Part shown: positions 17,616-26,692 of the stretch, in pieces
Position numbering within the stretch: position 1 is the first letter of the stretch
How the letters are laid out: every line of letters begins with the position of its first letter
Assembly: GCF_900100335.1 (NCBI RefSeq)
Contig: NZ_FNFE01000005.1
Coordinates: 310,001-374,000 of the forward strand
DNA: 64,000 nucleotides
Direction of reading: 5' to 3'
Source: Natronorubrum texcoconense
GTDB lineage: Archaea; Halobacteriota; Halobacteria; Halobacteriales; Natrialbaceae
Position numbers and translations under genes: made by a program
The notes under the pieces: generated by a model
Databases searched by the model: none
What the model was told of the DNA's origin: nothing
What the model saw: only the letters and a program-made list of their open reading frames with translations

Positions 17616-20051
17616 ATGGCATTAGAGAACACAGTGAATAGAGAACGGACGGATCACTCGATCGAATCCATCGAGAACGCCGTCGACGATGGCATCTACC
17701 AGCTCGATAGCGACGGACGGTTCGTTACGGTCAACGATCGGGTCGTCGACGCGACTGGATACGATCGCGACCAGTTACTCGGGAGGCACGTCTCGGTTCT
17801 TCTCGGCGACGCCACGATCGAGCGGATCGAACGGCGAATCAGCGACCTGGTCCGCACGGGCGAGGAGACGGCCACGCTCGAACTCGACGTCAGAACGGCG
17901 ACTGGCAGCGTACTCCCGTGTGAGCTGCGGCTGTCCGTCCTCCTCGTAGACGGCGAGTTCGTGGGTACCGTCGGTGTCGTCCGGGATATCACCGACCGCG
18001 TCGAACGCGAGCACGAACTCAGCCGACGGTCGGCGATGATGGAATCGGCCGTGGACGGGATGGGGTTCTCCGACGAAGCCGGTGTCCTTCGCTACGTCAA
18101 CCCCGCGCTCGCCGACCTTCACGGCTACGACGACCCCGCGGACCTCATCGGGACCACCTGGCACGTCCTCTTTCCCGACGACGAAGTCAGTCGTCTGGAA
18201 CGGGAGGCCCTGCCGATTCTTCTGGAGCAGGGGTACTGGCGCGGTGAAGCCGTCGGCGAGCGGGCGGACGGGTCGCGCTTTCATCAAGACCACTCGCTCA
18301 CTGCCCTCGACGACGGAATCGTCTGTCTCGTCCGCGACGTCAGCGAACGGAAAGCGCGGGAACACCAGCTCGAGGCGCTCAACGGGGTCTCCCGCGAATT
18401 GATGAACGCCGACACGCACGACGACATCGCCCGGATCGGCGTCGAGGCGATCGAGAACGTGCTCGGGTTCGAGTTCGCGTGCGTCCGCCTCTTCGATCGA
18501 GACGCGAACCGTCTCGAGTACGGCGCCCTGACCGACGGTGCTCGAGAGCTCCTCGAGACGCGGACGGCGTACGATCTGGACGCCACGCTCGCTGGATCCG
18601 CGTTCAGAGCCGAATCGACGCGGATACAGCTGGTCTCGGGAGACGCGTCGAGGTTGGCCGACGAAGGCTCCAGCGTCCACGTTCCGATCGGCCCGTACGG
18701 CGTCCTCAGTCTCCTCGTCTCCGGTGCCGAAGCGGTCGACGATAGCGACGTCTCCCTTACCGAGATGGTTGCGATGGGTATGGAAGCGGCGTTCGTTCGA
18801 GCCGATCGAACGCGCCTGTTTCGCACCCAGGAACGAGAGTTACGCCAGCAACACCAGAAACTGGAGACGCTGAGTCGAATCAACACCGTCAATACCGAGA
18901 TCCAGACCGGGCTCGTCGCGGCGACGACCCGCGAGGAACTCGACCGAACGATCTGCGAGGGACTGGTCGATTCGGATCTCTACCGGAGCGCCTGGATCGG
19001 TCTCCTCGACGGCAGTACGGATCGGATCGTGAGAACCGTCGGCGTCGGCGTCGAAGCGAGTTATCTCGACGCGATCACGAAGCGAGCGCTCTCGAAAATC
19101 GGCGGCGGAACCGTCGAACGGGCGATCGAAACGAAGGAAATGCAAATCGTTCGGCAGTACCATATCGCCGGGATCGACGACTCGAGCGAGCGTGAATCCG
19201 ACGCGGACATCGAAGCGATCGCAGCGGTTCCGCTGCTGTACGGCGATCAGACCGTCGGCGTTCTCGTCATCAATAGCATCCGCGACGACGTCTTCTGTGA
19301 GGATGCGATCGCCGGTTTCGAGGCGCTCGGCAGGGTCATCGGCTTCGCGAAGAACGCACTCAAAGGTCGGGAGTTGCTCCTCTCCGACTCGATCGTCGAA
19401 CTCGAGTTCACGCTGCGTGACCCCACCGTCTTTTACACGCAGGTGACGGCCGATCTCGACTGCCAGTGCGAATTCGAGCGCGCCGTTCCGATCGAAAACG
19501 GACGGATCATCACCTACGACACGATCTCCGGCGCCGAGCCGGCGGCCGTCCTCGAGATCGCAGAGCGCGCGACCCACATCGAAAGCGCCCGCGTGGTCTC
19601 GGAGTGGATTGACGGGTTCGTGCTTCAATCGGTGACGTCCCACTCGATGGTTCAGTTCGCACTCGAGCAGGGAGCGTCGGTCCGATCTGCAGTCGCCGAC
19701 GGCGGGGAGGGAACGGTCGTTCTCGAAGCGCCGCAGACGTCGGACGTCCGCGAGATCGTGGCCGCGTTCGAGCGCGAGTTCGAAACGCTCGAACTCGTCG
19801 CCAAGCGAGACCGCGAACGCTCGATACTGACCGCCCGCGAGTTCCGTGACGGCGTCGCGGAACAACTCACGGAGAAACAGCGCGCGGCGCTCGAGGCAGC
19901 CTACCTCGCCGGCTACTACGACTGGCCGCGAAAGACCACCGCCGAGGAACTCGCCGATTCGATGGGCGTCTCGTCGTCGACGCTGCACCAGCACCTCCGG
20001 AAGGGTGGGTTGAGCCTGCTATCGGCGTTCTTCGACGACGAACTGCGTTGA
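17616..20051 (+). CDS. PAS-PAS-GAF-GAF-BAT-HTH_10 regulator
   Basis: 811 aa from the ATG at 17616; an in-frame ATG at 17514 lies inside the zinc-ribbon gene and adds unconserved sequence. Domains: PAS about 15-125 (ends RDITDRVEREHEL), PAS about 135-250, GAF about 255-410, GAF about 425-580, BAT about 590-735, HTH_10 about 745-805 with LTEKQRAALEAAYLAGYYDW and SSSTLHQHLRKG. Much of it aligns with the central and C-terminal parts of the 5163-8417 product, so one arose from the other by duplication with loss or gain of PAS/GAF units. It is a soluble one-component regulator without kinase domain. It is the last gene of the operon begun at 17257. Confidence 0.9.
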   Translation: MALENTVNRERTDHSIESIENAVDDGIYQLDSDGRFVTVNDRVVDATGYDRDQLLGRHVSVLLGDATIERIERRISDLVRTGEETATLELDVRTATGSVLPCELRLSVLLVDGEFVGTVGVVRDITDRVEREHELSRRSAMMESAVDGMGFSDEAGVLRYVNPALADLHGYDDPADLIGTTWHVLFPDDEVSRLEREALPILLEQGYWRGEAVGERADGSRFHQDHSLTALDDGIVCLVRDVSERKAREHQLEALNGVSRELMNADTHDDIARIGVEAIENVLGFEFACVRLFDRDANRLEYGALTDGARELLETRTAYDLDATLAGSAFRAESTRIQLVSGDASRLADEGSSVHVPIGPYGVLSLLVSGAEAVDDSDVSLTEMVAMGMEAAFVRADRTRLFRTQERELRQQHQKLETLSRINTVNTEIQTGLVAATTREELDRTICEGLVDSDLYRSAWIGLLDGSTDRIVRTVGVGVEASYLDAITKRALSKIGGGTVERAIETKEMQIVRQYHIAGIDDSSERESDADIEAIAAVPLLYGDQTVGVLVINSIRDDVFCEDAIAGFEALGRVIGFAKNALKGRELLLSDSIVELEFTLRDPTVFYTQVTADLDCQCEFERAVPIENGRIITYDTISGAEPAAVLEIAERATHIESARVVSEWIDGFVLQSVTSHSMVQFALEQGASVRSAVADGGEGTVVLEAPQTSDVREIVAAFEREFETLELVAKRDRERSILTAREFRDGVAEQLTEKQRAALEAAYLAGYYDWPRKTTAEELADSMGVSSSTLHQHLRKGGLSLLSAFFDDELR

Positions 20052-20248
20052 TATCAGCCCACTCTGACGGGCCAGGCTCGTGTTGGCACGCTTTGTGCCT
20101 TCAGCGAGGGGGCGGCGGAGCCGGCAGACCGTCGGAAACCAACGGGGAGTCGAGGTCTCCTGCCGGGCGCACGCTTCACGAGGGCGAAATTCGGGCGGTT
20201 GGTCGCTGAGGTGTCGATTTGATAACAAGTGCCCGAATTAGTTCTGCC

Positions 20249-20332
20249 TACAGTAGCCACTGAAAGTCAATACACACCTGATCGCACGACGGCTGTGCGG
20301 TTAGTGTGTAACTCGTTTCAGTTGTTACGATA
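20249..20332 (-). repeat. 84-bp palindromic MITE-like element, copy 2
   Basis: The inverted copy of the element at 3967-4050: the left end reads TACAGTAGCCACTGAAAGTC and the right end reads CTCGTTTCAGTTGTTACGATA. Length is identical, with about eight substitutions by eye against the reverse complement of copy 1. The rest of 20052-20601 holds no supported gene. Two copies of AATAGCTACC about 15 bp apart occur at 20446-20473. Confidence 0.75.
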
Positions 20333-20601
20333 TTCGTACGTGGAGTTCTCGAAATCGTAGTCGACAACCGAGGGATGGGAGACACCGGGGTACCAGGATT
20401 AAGCGCGGAACCATCACAGACAGATTCGGGTGGGGTCAGGAGTTTAATAGCTACCTATTGTTAAATAGCTACCAATTTTTGGGAAGGTTACTATTGTAAC
20501 TGTAAGGACGTTCGGTGTGATACGCAGGTTCCGCGCAATTTCCAGTGCTGCGTACGATCGAACCAGCAAGTATCGTCGAAAAGATGAATCGAAGGCGGCC
20601 G

Positions 20602-21003
20602 TCAGTCGTCGGTTCGGACGCCGTAGGTGACCTCGGACTCGACGATTCTCCACGCTCCATCGACCTTCCGGTACTGGTCGTTGTACTTCGCCTGTCGCCA
20701 ACCGACGTTGCCATCGTCATCTTGGAACAGCAAGAAGAGGTACCACTGGCCGGTCGCGTCGTCGCCATCGACGTCGATGACGGGATTGGTGACGAGATGG
20801 GCTACACGGTCGAATGCGGCATCGAAGCGTTCACTGGCGAACTCGTAGAGTTCGTCGGCACCCTCGAAGGTAGAGCCGTCGTCACGGACGAACCGGCCGT
20901 TCTCGGTGAACAGTGCTGCCCACTCCTCGTAGTTCCCGGCGTCGATCGCGAAACAATACTCGTGTTTGAGTCGCCGGATAGCGTGCGTGTCATCTACAGC
21001 CAT
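20602..21003 (-). CDS. SnoaL/NTF2-like domain protein
   Basis: 133 aa from the ATG at 21003; the earlier in-frame start at 21066 adds a basic, unconserved leader. Typical cone-shaped NTF2-fold features: an N-terminal helix AIRRLKHEYCFAIDAGNYEEW, then LFTENGRF, HLVTNPVIDVDGDDATGQWY and a final strand GAWRIVESEV. Such proteins act as small ketosteroid-isomerase-like enzymes, dehydratases or ligand binders. The Tyr/Asp/His set of scytalone-dehydratase-like members may be partly present (Y, D and H occur at plausible places), but the substrate cannot be told. It lies next to an MFS carrier in the same orientation, 153 bp apart, so a loose functional pair is possible. Confidence 0.8.
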   Translation of the reverse strand: MAVDDTHAIRRLKHEYCFAIDAGNYEEWAALFTENGRFVRDDGSTFEGADELYEFASERFDAAFDRVAHLVTNPVIDVDGDDATGQWYLFLLFQDDDGNVGWRQAKYNDQYRKVDGAWRIVESEVTYGVRTDD

Positions 21004-21155
21004 GGGTCGAAAAACAGCGCTGATTGGATAAAGATACCGTCCTCCTCTTCGACGACCGATACGCAACGACGGCGACCAGACTTATCGACCGACCGTTACG
21101 CGACGGTACCGACTCCTCCGCGCTCTAAACGGACGAGAGTTCCGCTGTTCGTCCC

Positions 21156-22328
21156 TCAGTATCCGAGTCTGAAGAGGCGATTGATCGCAACGAGGGTGAA
21201 CGAAGCGGCGAAAAGAACGGCGAGGATGAGAAACGTTCGGTGCCACCCGAGGGCGTCCGCGAACGCTCCAACGCCGATGGAACCGGTCGATCCGCCGACG
21301 ACGTAGGCCGTTCGAAACACACCGAATCCGGTATTTCGCTCGCTCTCGGACAATCTATCGAGCATCTTGGGTTCCAGCGCCGCGAAAAAACTCGTTCCGG
21401 TCCCGAACAAGAGAACGGCCAAAAAGGCGACCCAGAGACCCGAATCGAGCAGGAACAATAGAATGCCCACCATCCCCAGTAACAAACACCCCGCTATGAC
21501 GACATCGCGATCGTACCAGTCCGAGAGGGCGCCGACTCCAATCTGCGTTCCACCCCGGGCGACGAAATACGCTGAAAAGACGATGCCGGCCAATGTAGGC
21601 GTATAGCCGTGGAATTCGACGAGAAACGTCGGGAGAAACGAGATCAGTCCGTTGATGGCGAACATCGCGAGGATCGCAACACAGGTAGAGAACGCAATCG
21701 TCGGCCGTACGAGAAACGAAACGAACGAGCCACCGATACTCCGATCCGTCGACTCCGTATCGGGCCGGCGCGGCTCGGTCGGGTGCACTCGCCACAGAAA
21801 CAGCACGAATATCGGGAGTGCACACAGTACGACGAGCGCAACCGCAGGTCGCCAGCCGTATCGAACACCGACCCAAGCCGCAGCCACCGGGGCGATCAAT
21901 CCGGCGGCCGGTGCGCCGAGCGAGTGGATACCGATTGCGGTTCCGGTGTCGTCGTACGTCCGCGATAACAGCGTCGACGCGACGGTATAGTGGAGTCCGG
22001 CGACTGCACCGATCCCGGCGACGCCCAGACAAAAGAGGACGAAAACCGGCGACGCGGCGGCGACGAAACTCAGCACAGCCGTACCGCCGACTGACAGGAG
22101 GATGATTCGTTTCTCCCCGAACCGGTCGGCGAGCAACCCGCTCGGATACTGCGTCAGTCCGTACGCGATCCACATCCCCGACAGCGCGATCCCGATCTGG
22201 GTGTTCGAAACCGAAAAATCATCGGTGATGAACGGAACGACGGGACTGAACGCGAGTCTCGCGAAGTACGTTACGAAAAACGCACACGTACACAGTAGGA
22301 GAACGGTATCACGATACTGCCATTTCAT
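21156..22328 (-). CDS. MFS transporter
   Basis: 390 aa with about 12 hydrophobic segments. The conserved loop after TM2 carries LLADRFGEKRIILLS (GxLADRxGxKxxI pattern), and a second RTAYVVGGS stretch lies near TM10. It is highly similar to the carrier at 46646-47821: both begin with WRYRDTVLxLCTxAFFVT-like sequence and the motif SPVVPxITDxFxVSN, so they are paralogues. Substrate unknown; the general architecture fits proton-coupled uptake or efflux of small organic molecules. The start ATG at 22328 is unambiguous. Confidence 0.88.
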   Translation of the reverse strand: MKWQYRDTVLLLCTCAFFVTYFARLAFSPVVPFITDDFSVSNTQIGIALSGMWIAYGLTQYPSGLLADRFGEKRIILLSVGGTAVLSFVAAASPVFVLFCLGVAGIGAVAGLHYTVASTLLSRTYDDTGTAIGIHSLGAPAAGLIAPVAAAWVGVRYGWRPAVALVVLCALPIFVLFLWRVHPTEPRRPDTESTDRSIGGSFVSFLVRPTIAFSTCVAILAMFAINGLISFLPTFLVEFHGYTPTLAGIVFSAYFVARGGTQIGVGALSDWYDRDVVIAGCLLLGMVGILLFLLDSGLWVAFLAVLLFGTGTSFFAALEPKMLDRLSESERNTGFGVFRTAYVVGGSTGSIGVGAFADALGWHRTFLILAVLFAASFTLVAINRLFRLGY

Positions 22329-22515
22329 TGGAGCTCCGGTCGCTGATTGGGTTTCTCGGCCCGCTCTTTTGACTGTAGTGGAACCGGAACGGGGTATGTG
22401 ACTCGTTTGTCACCAGTATGTAACAACGTCCACGAGAGACGGTTCAAATCAATAGTTCATCTCGGACGCGGATTGGAATGTCAGTGTTCGCATGAAATAA
22501 ACGAGAAGATGGAGT

Positions 22516-23769
22516 TCACGCCTCGACGAGTTGCGCCAGTGCGCCGGTAAGGACGGTCGTCGCCGCAGCACAATCGTCCCAGTCCGTCCACTCCAGCGGA
22601 CTGTGCGAGATCCCATCACGCGACGGAGCGAACAGCATTCCCGCGTCGGTCACGGACGCGACGTGCATCGTGTCGTGTGCGGCACCGGAGTGGAGTTCGA
22701 CCGTCTCCACGGAGTGGGCGTCCCCGGCTTCGTGGAGCGCATCGCGACACCGATCGGCCATCGGTATCGGCTCGAGATCGAACGGCCTCGAAAGGGTCGT
22801 CGTCACTCCTCGCGTCCGCTCGAGGCGATCGAGGCTACGGCGCGCTCGGTCGACGAGTTCGTTCATCGAGCCAGATTCGACGTCGCGGACGTCCAGGCCG
22901 AGTTGGACGCGTCCCGGAACGACGTTCGTCGCGTTCGGCGCTGCGTCCACTGACCCGACGGTCCCGACGGCAGTGGGGCTCTCCTCGGCGACGAGTTGGT
23001 TTGCGGCGCGCTCGATATCGAGGACGAACTCGCTCGCCGCCGCGAGCGCGTCCGTCCGATCCGACATCGGCGTCGAGCCGGCGTGGTTCGCCTCGCCTTC
23101 GATCGTCACCTCGCAGTGAGTGATCCCGGTAATCGTCGTGACGACGCCGGCCGAGACGCCGGCCGTTTCGAGGCGGTCGCTCTGCTCGATGTGTAGCTCG
23201 AGCCACGCGTCCCAGTTCGCGGCGTCGAACCGTCCGTCGCCGCGGTAGCCGATCGTTTCGAGCGCGTCCTCGAGCCTGACCCCGTCCGAGTCGGTCAGTT
23301 CGAGCGCCTCCTCGACCGATCGATGTCCGGAAGCGACGGACGAACCGAGCAGTCCCGACGCGAAGCGACCGCCCTCCTCCTCGGTAAAACAGACGACCTC
23401 GATCGGTCGGTCGGGACGAAGATCCGCGTCCCGCATCGTTCGGATCGCCTCGAGCGCGGCATAGACGCCGAGCGGCCCGTCGAAGATGCCGCCCTCGGGT
23501 ACCGAATCGAGGTGGCTGCCGGCGGCGACAGGAGCGGCGCCGGTTGCGGACGGGTGCTCCCATCGACCGGCAACGTTCCCCACGGCGTCCGTTCGCACCT
23601 CGAGTCCCGCAGCCTCCATTCGATCGACGAGGTGGTCTCGAGCGCGTCGGTTCGCCGGCGTTCCCGTCCGAACCGTCCGCGCGCGGCCGTCAGAAACGTC
23701 GACGGCGCCGAACTCGGCGTTGGTCTCGATATCGGACCGTAATCGCGCTCCGTTTACAGCGAGATCCAT
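22516..23769 (-). CDS. M20 Zn amidohydrolase (N-carbamoyl-L-amino-acid hydrolase/allantoate amidohydrolase type)
   Basis: 417 aa from the ATG at 23769; the longer frame to 23886 adds Cys-rich unconserved sequence. Metal-site motifs are present: GSHLDSVPEGGIFDGPLGV (His and Asp), CFTEEEGGRFASGLLGS (paired Glu), and HIEQSDRLE. A dimerisation insert carries the GxTxHAxxxP-like region (NHAGSTPMSDRTDAL). Enzymes of this branch hydrolyse N-carbamoyl amino acids, allantoate or ureidoglycolate, releasing ammonia and carbon dioxide. It is divergent from the creatininase-family gene at 23967 across a spacer with 32-nt repeats, so both may serve ureide/creatinine or hydantoin breakdown (inference). Confidence 0.87.
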   Translation of the reverse strand: MDLAVNGARLRSDIETNAEFGAVDVSDGRARTVRTGTPANRRARDHLVDRMEAAGLEVRTDAVGNVAGRWEHPSATGAAPVAAGSHLDSVPEGGIFDGPLGVYAALEAIRTMRDADLRPDRPIEVVCFTEEEGGRFASGLLGSSVASGHRSVEEALELTDSDGVRLEDALETIGYRGDGRFDAANWDAWLELHIEQSDRLETAGVSAGVVTTITGITHCEVTIEGEANHAGSTPMSDRTDALAAASEFVLDIERAANQLVAEESPTAVGTVGSVDAAPNATNVVPGRVQLGLDVRDVESGSMNELVDRARRSLDRLERTRGVTTTLSRPFDLEPIPMADRCRDALHEAGDAHSVETVELHSGAAHDTMHVASVTDAGMLFAPSRDGISHSPLEWTDWDDCAAATTVLTGALAQLVEA

Positions 23770-23803
23770 ACTGGAGATTTCCGTAGCGTCGGCTTCATCC
23801 TTT

Positions 23804-23927
23804 GGTCGTCGACGGACTGGGCATCCGTTGATCATCGACAAAGACTGGCAACACATCCGTTGGCCGTAGACGAACGCAGCATGCACAGCTACTGGCCGTC
23901 GATAGACACTGACAGCACGTATTCCGG
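23804..23927. repeat. degenerate 32-nt direct repeats in a divergent promoter
   Basis: Units starting near 23831, 23863 and 23895 (spacing exactly 32), with a shorter one at 23804, share a CGTCGAC/CGTAGAC-like head and a CTGGCA or ATCCGTTG-like body; the first two end ATCCGTTG. They fill the spacer between two divergent hydrolase genes, so an operator array is possible. Confidence 0.4.
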
Positions 23928-23966
23928 CCTCGCTTTCGTTTTGCTTCGTCGTCCCGAACGGCCCGT

Positions 23967-24755
23967 ATGAGCACCGATTCCGACACCGATCCGTACCGCG
24001 TCGCGGAGATGAGCTGGCAGGAGATCGAGGCCGCCCTCGAGCGGACCAGTACGTTACTGCTGCCCGTCGGAAGCACGGAACAACACGGACACCACTTGCC
24101 GCTGGGCGTCGACGTCTTCATGCCCGAGGCGATCGGCGAGCGCGTCGCGGAGCGCAGTCCGGCGCTACTCGCACCGCCGATCTGGTACGGAGTCAGTCCC
24201 CACCACACGTTCAAACCCGGTACGTTCACCGTCTCCACGGAGACGTTCCAGCGATACGTCTTCGGCGTCTGTGCGTCCGCGGCCGACTGGGGGATCGAAA
24301 CCGTCCTGTTGCTCAACGGTCACTACCTCGCACAGGACCCCGAACTCGAGATCGTCGTTCGCAAACTCCAAGAAGAAACCGACCTGACGGCGTTTCACGT
24401 CCCGCTCGTGAATCTCTTCGCGGACGTCGCAGCGGAGATCCGCACCGGCGAGGTCTCCTTTCACGCCTCGGAGTTCGAGACGAGCATCATGCTCGAGTTG
24501 TTCCCCGAACTCGTCGATATGGATCGCGCCGAGTCCGTCGAACCGGGGGACGAATCGCTCCCGTTGACCGACTACGACGCCCTCGGTGAGAACAAAGTCG
24601 GATGGGCGCTCACCGCCGAGGATATGGCGGAACTGACGCCGACGGGGAATGTCGGCGATCCGACCGTCGCGACGGAAGCGAAGGGGGAGACGCTGGTGGA
24701 AGCGGCCGTTTCGAACATCTGTCTGTTGGTCGACGAAATCGAGCAGCGAAACTGA
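23967..24755 (+). CDS. creatininase-family amidohydrolase
   Basis: 262 aa. The family metal-binding core is clear: LLPVGSTEQHGHHLPLGVDV (Glu, His, Asp ligands), then NGHYLAQDPELEIV and VSFHASEFETSIMLEL (second His and Glu). Members include creatinine amidohydrolase, which opens creatinine to creatine, and hydrolases of other cyclic amides in cofactor pathways such as the FAPy deformylase ArfB, so the substrate is not certain. The neighbouring M20 amidohydrolase and the sarcosine-oxidase-like proteins elsewhere in the window favour creatinine or ureide catabolism. Start ATG at 23967. Confidence 0.87.
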   Translation: MSTDSDTDPYRVAEMSWQEIEAALERTSTLLLPVGSTEQHGHHLPLGVDVFMPEAIGERVAERSPALLAPPIWYGVSPHHTFKPGTFTVSTETFQRYVFGVCASAADWGIETVLLLNGHYLAQDPELEIVVRKLQEETDLTAFHVPLVNLFADVAAEIRTGEVSFHASEFETSIMLELFPELVDMDRAESVEPGDESLPLTDYDALGENKVGWALTAEDMAELTPTGNVGDPTVATEAKGETLVEAAVSNICLLVDEIEQRN

Positions 24756-24850
24756 ACGGGTTTTGTTGAAGTCATGGAGGTGGATAGATCACGATCTGAA
24801 GATCGAACTGTGCCCAAGTCTTACCGGCAGTGAGAGCTAACCTCGTTGTA

Positions 24851-25261
24851 ATGACGATAAAACTCGCGTTCGTCTGCGTCGGAAACGCAGGGCGAAGCCA
24901 GATGGCAACAGCGTTCGCCGAACGAGAGCGAGACCAACGCAACGTCGATATGGAGATTGTTACCGGTGGAACCGATCCAGCCGAACACATTCACGAAGAG
25001 GTCATCGACGTACTCCGAGAGGAGGGAATCGATATCAGCGACCGAACTCCTCGAGAGATTTCTCCCGACGACATCAGGGATGTGGACTACGTTATTACGA
25101 TGGGCTGCTCAGTCGATCAATTCCGGCCTGAGAACTGGAACGGTGAAGCCGAAACGTGGGAATTGCCCCATCCTGAGGGCGATGACCTCGAGGCAACGCG
25201 AACGCAACGAGACGAAATCAAGCGTCGGGTCAGTGAGTTTTTCGACCAGTTGGAAACGTGA
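24851..25261 (+). CDS. arsC: low-molecular-weight phosphatase / ArsC-type arsenate reductase
   Basis: 136 aa from the ATG at 24851. The active-site P-loop CVGNAGRS fits CX5R(S/T), followed by QMATAFAERE. The general-acid region is near DVDYVITMGC, and that Cys could serve as a resolving thiol. Haloarchaeal proteins of this type reduce arsenate to arsenite using thioredoxin-like donors, or dephosphorylate protein tyrosine; sequence alone does not separate these. No arsA/arsB/arsM or ArsR gene is adjacent; the next gene, on the opposite strand, is an MFS carrier. The gene symbol is therefore tentative. Confidence 0.8.
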   Translation: MTIKLAFVCVGNAGRSQMATAFAERERDQRNVDMEIVTGGTDPAEHIHEEVIDVLREEGIDISDRTPREISPDDIRDVDYVITMGCSVDQFRPENWNGEAETWELPHPEGDDLEATRTQRDEIKRRVSEFFDQLET

Positions 25262-25294
25262 ACTACCGAGGCCAACTAGTCATCTAGCTGTCAA

Positions 25295-26611
25295 CTACTG
25301 GTAGGCCTCGAACTCCTCGCCAAAGATCACGAAGTAGGCGACGCCGATCATCCCGATGACCGATGCGATCGTGAACGAAATTGTCGGGTCCACGAACTCC
25401 CACAGGAACCCACCGAGTACCCCGCTGGGGATCACGATCGCACCGCGGACGAAGTAGTACGACCCGGTCACTCGACCTCCTGCGCCTCGTTCAGCCGGTC
25501 CGACGATCAGTGCCTTGTGAGCCGGTAACCCAGCGAAGCGCAGTCCCGAGAACGCGAACAGCGCGATCAATACCCACGCGTTTTCCGGCGCGAAGATCAG
25601 CATGATAGGGAAGATGGCGTAGACCAAAAATCCGAGCCCAACGACCGGCTTGAGTCCGACGTACTCGGCGATTTTGGCCGCGGGGGCCATCGTAACGAGT
25701 GCGATAAACATCTCGACGCTCAGGAGAATGCCGAAGAACGCGGCGGGCGACAGATCGATCGTGCCGAACACGGGAAGCGACACCGTCAGTCCGATCCGCA
25801 TCAGTTGCGTGATCACGAGGATGAAAAACGCGTACACCATCCCGTTGGCGAACCGAACGAACGTGTCTGCCACCAACAGTGGGCGTAACGGCTCTGGAAG
25901 CGCCCGTAGATCGGTGAGAATCTGACCGAAGCCCTGGAACTCTTTGCCGACGGTGTCCGTATCGGTCTCGTACAACAGGTGCTGTACGATTGTGCCGAGG
26001 ATAGCGAAGACGATGGCGATCACGAGTACCCAGAGGAAGCCGGGCATGAGTTGGTCGGCCACGAGGGCGGCGACGATCAGCGGCGCGATCAGAAACGCCG
26101 TTCGTCGGAACGTTTCCGTACTGGCGAACCCGCGAGCCAGTCGGCTCGGTTCGGTGGCCTGTTTGACGATCGCGTAGTGGCCGCCGATTCCGAACGACTT
26201 CCAGCACTGGGCCAACAACAGGCCGACGAATACCCAGACCCACGGCTCGAGGACGAACGCACCGAGATCGATCGCCGGAATATAGGCGGCAGCAAACCAG
26301 ATCGCGAATCCGAACGTCGACAGAAAGCCGAAGACGGTCAAGGCATACCGTGATCCGACGCGATCGGAGACGACCCCGCCGTAGTACGGAAAGACCGCCC
26401 CGATTACGTTCCCAAGCGTGGCAAACAGACCCACGATAAACCCAGTTGCGCCGAGAAAGACGAGATACTCCGGAAGGAATCGATTGGTCATCTGGAAGCC
26501 AAGGCTGAACGCAAACATCGCCAACGAGAGGACCAAAACGTCTCGTTGAAGCGAGAAGAACTGCCGGAAGGCATCCATCGGTCCGGCAACTTCAACCTGT
26601 TGCTCTGCCAT
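25295..26611 (-). CDS. MFS transporter
   Basis: 438 aa, about 12 transmembrane segments. The MFS loop-2 signature appears as YYGGVVSDRVGSRYALTVFG, and the C-terminal half contains an FSGLRFAGLPAHKALIVGPA stretch, typical of carriers that scan for lineage-specific substrates. It lies 81 bp downstream of the ethylbenzene-dehydrogenase-like gene on the same strand and ends tail to tail with arsC 33 bp away. Co-transcription with the 28 kb haem-protein genes is likely. The substrate is unknown; an anion or organic-acid carrier would fit a respiratory cluster. Confidence 0.87.
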   Translation of the reverse strand: MAEQQVEVAGPMDAFRQFFSLQRDVLVLSLAMFAFSLGFQMTNRFLPEYLVFLGATGFIVGLFATLGNVIGAVFPYYGGVVSDRVGSRYALTVFGFLSTFGFAIWFAAAYIPAIDLGAFVLEPWVWVFVGLLLAQCWKSFGIGGHYAIVKQATEPSRLARGFASTETFRRTAFLIAPLIVAALVADQLMPGFLWVLVIAIVFAILGTIVQHLLYETDTDTVGKEFQGFGQILTDLRALPEPLRPLLVADTFVRFANGMVYAFFILVITQLMRIGLTVSLPVFGTIDLSPAAFFGILLSVEMFIALVTMAPAAKIAEYVGLKPVVGLGFLVYAIFPIMLIFAPENAWVLIALFAFSGLRFAGLPAHKALIVGPAERGAGGRVTGSYYFVRGAIVIPSGVLGGFLWEFVDPTISFTIASVIGMIGVAYFVIFGEEFEAYQ

Positions 26612-26692
26612 ACTATCTCTCAGTCACTCGTGGACATAAATACCAGCGAAGTCGGCGATTTGGGCTGGGATGGTGACATCTCTCGGTAGTCT

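Noticed and set aside
24165-24464. Antisense frame in the creatininase gene
   Set aside because: Overlaps conserved metal-binding codons on the + strand and shows no motif.
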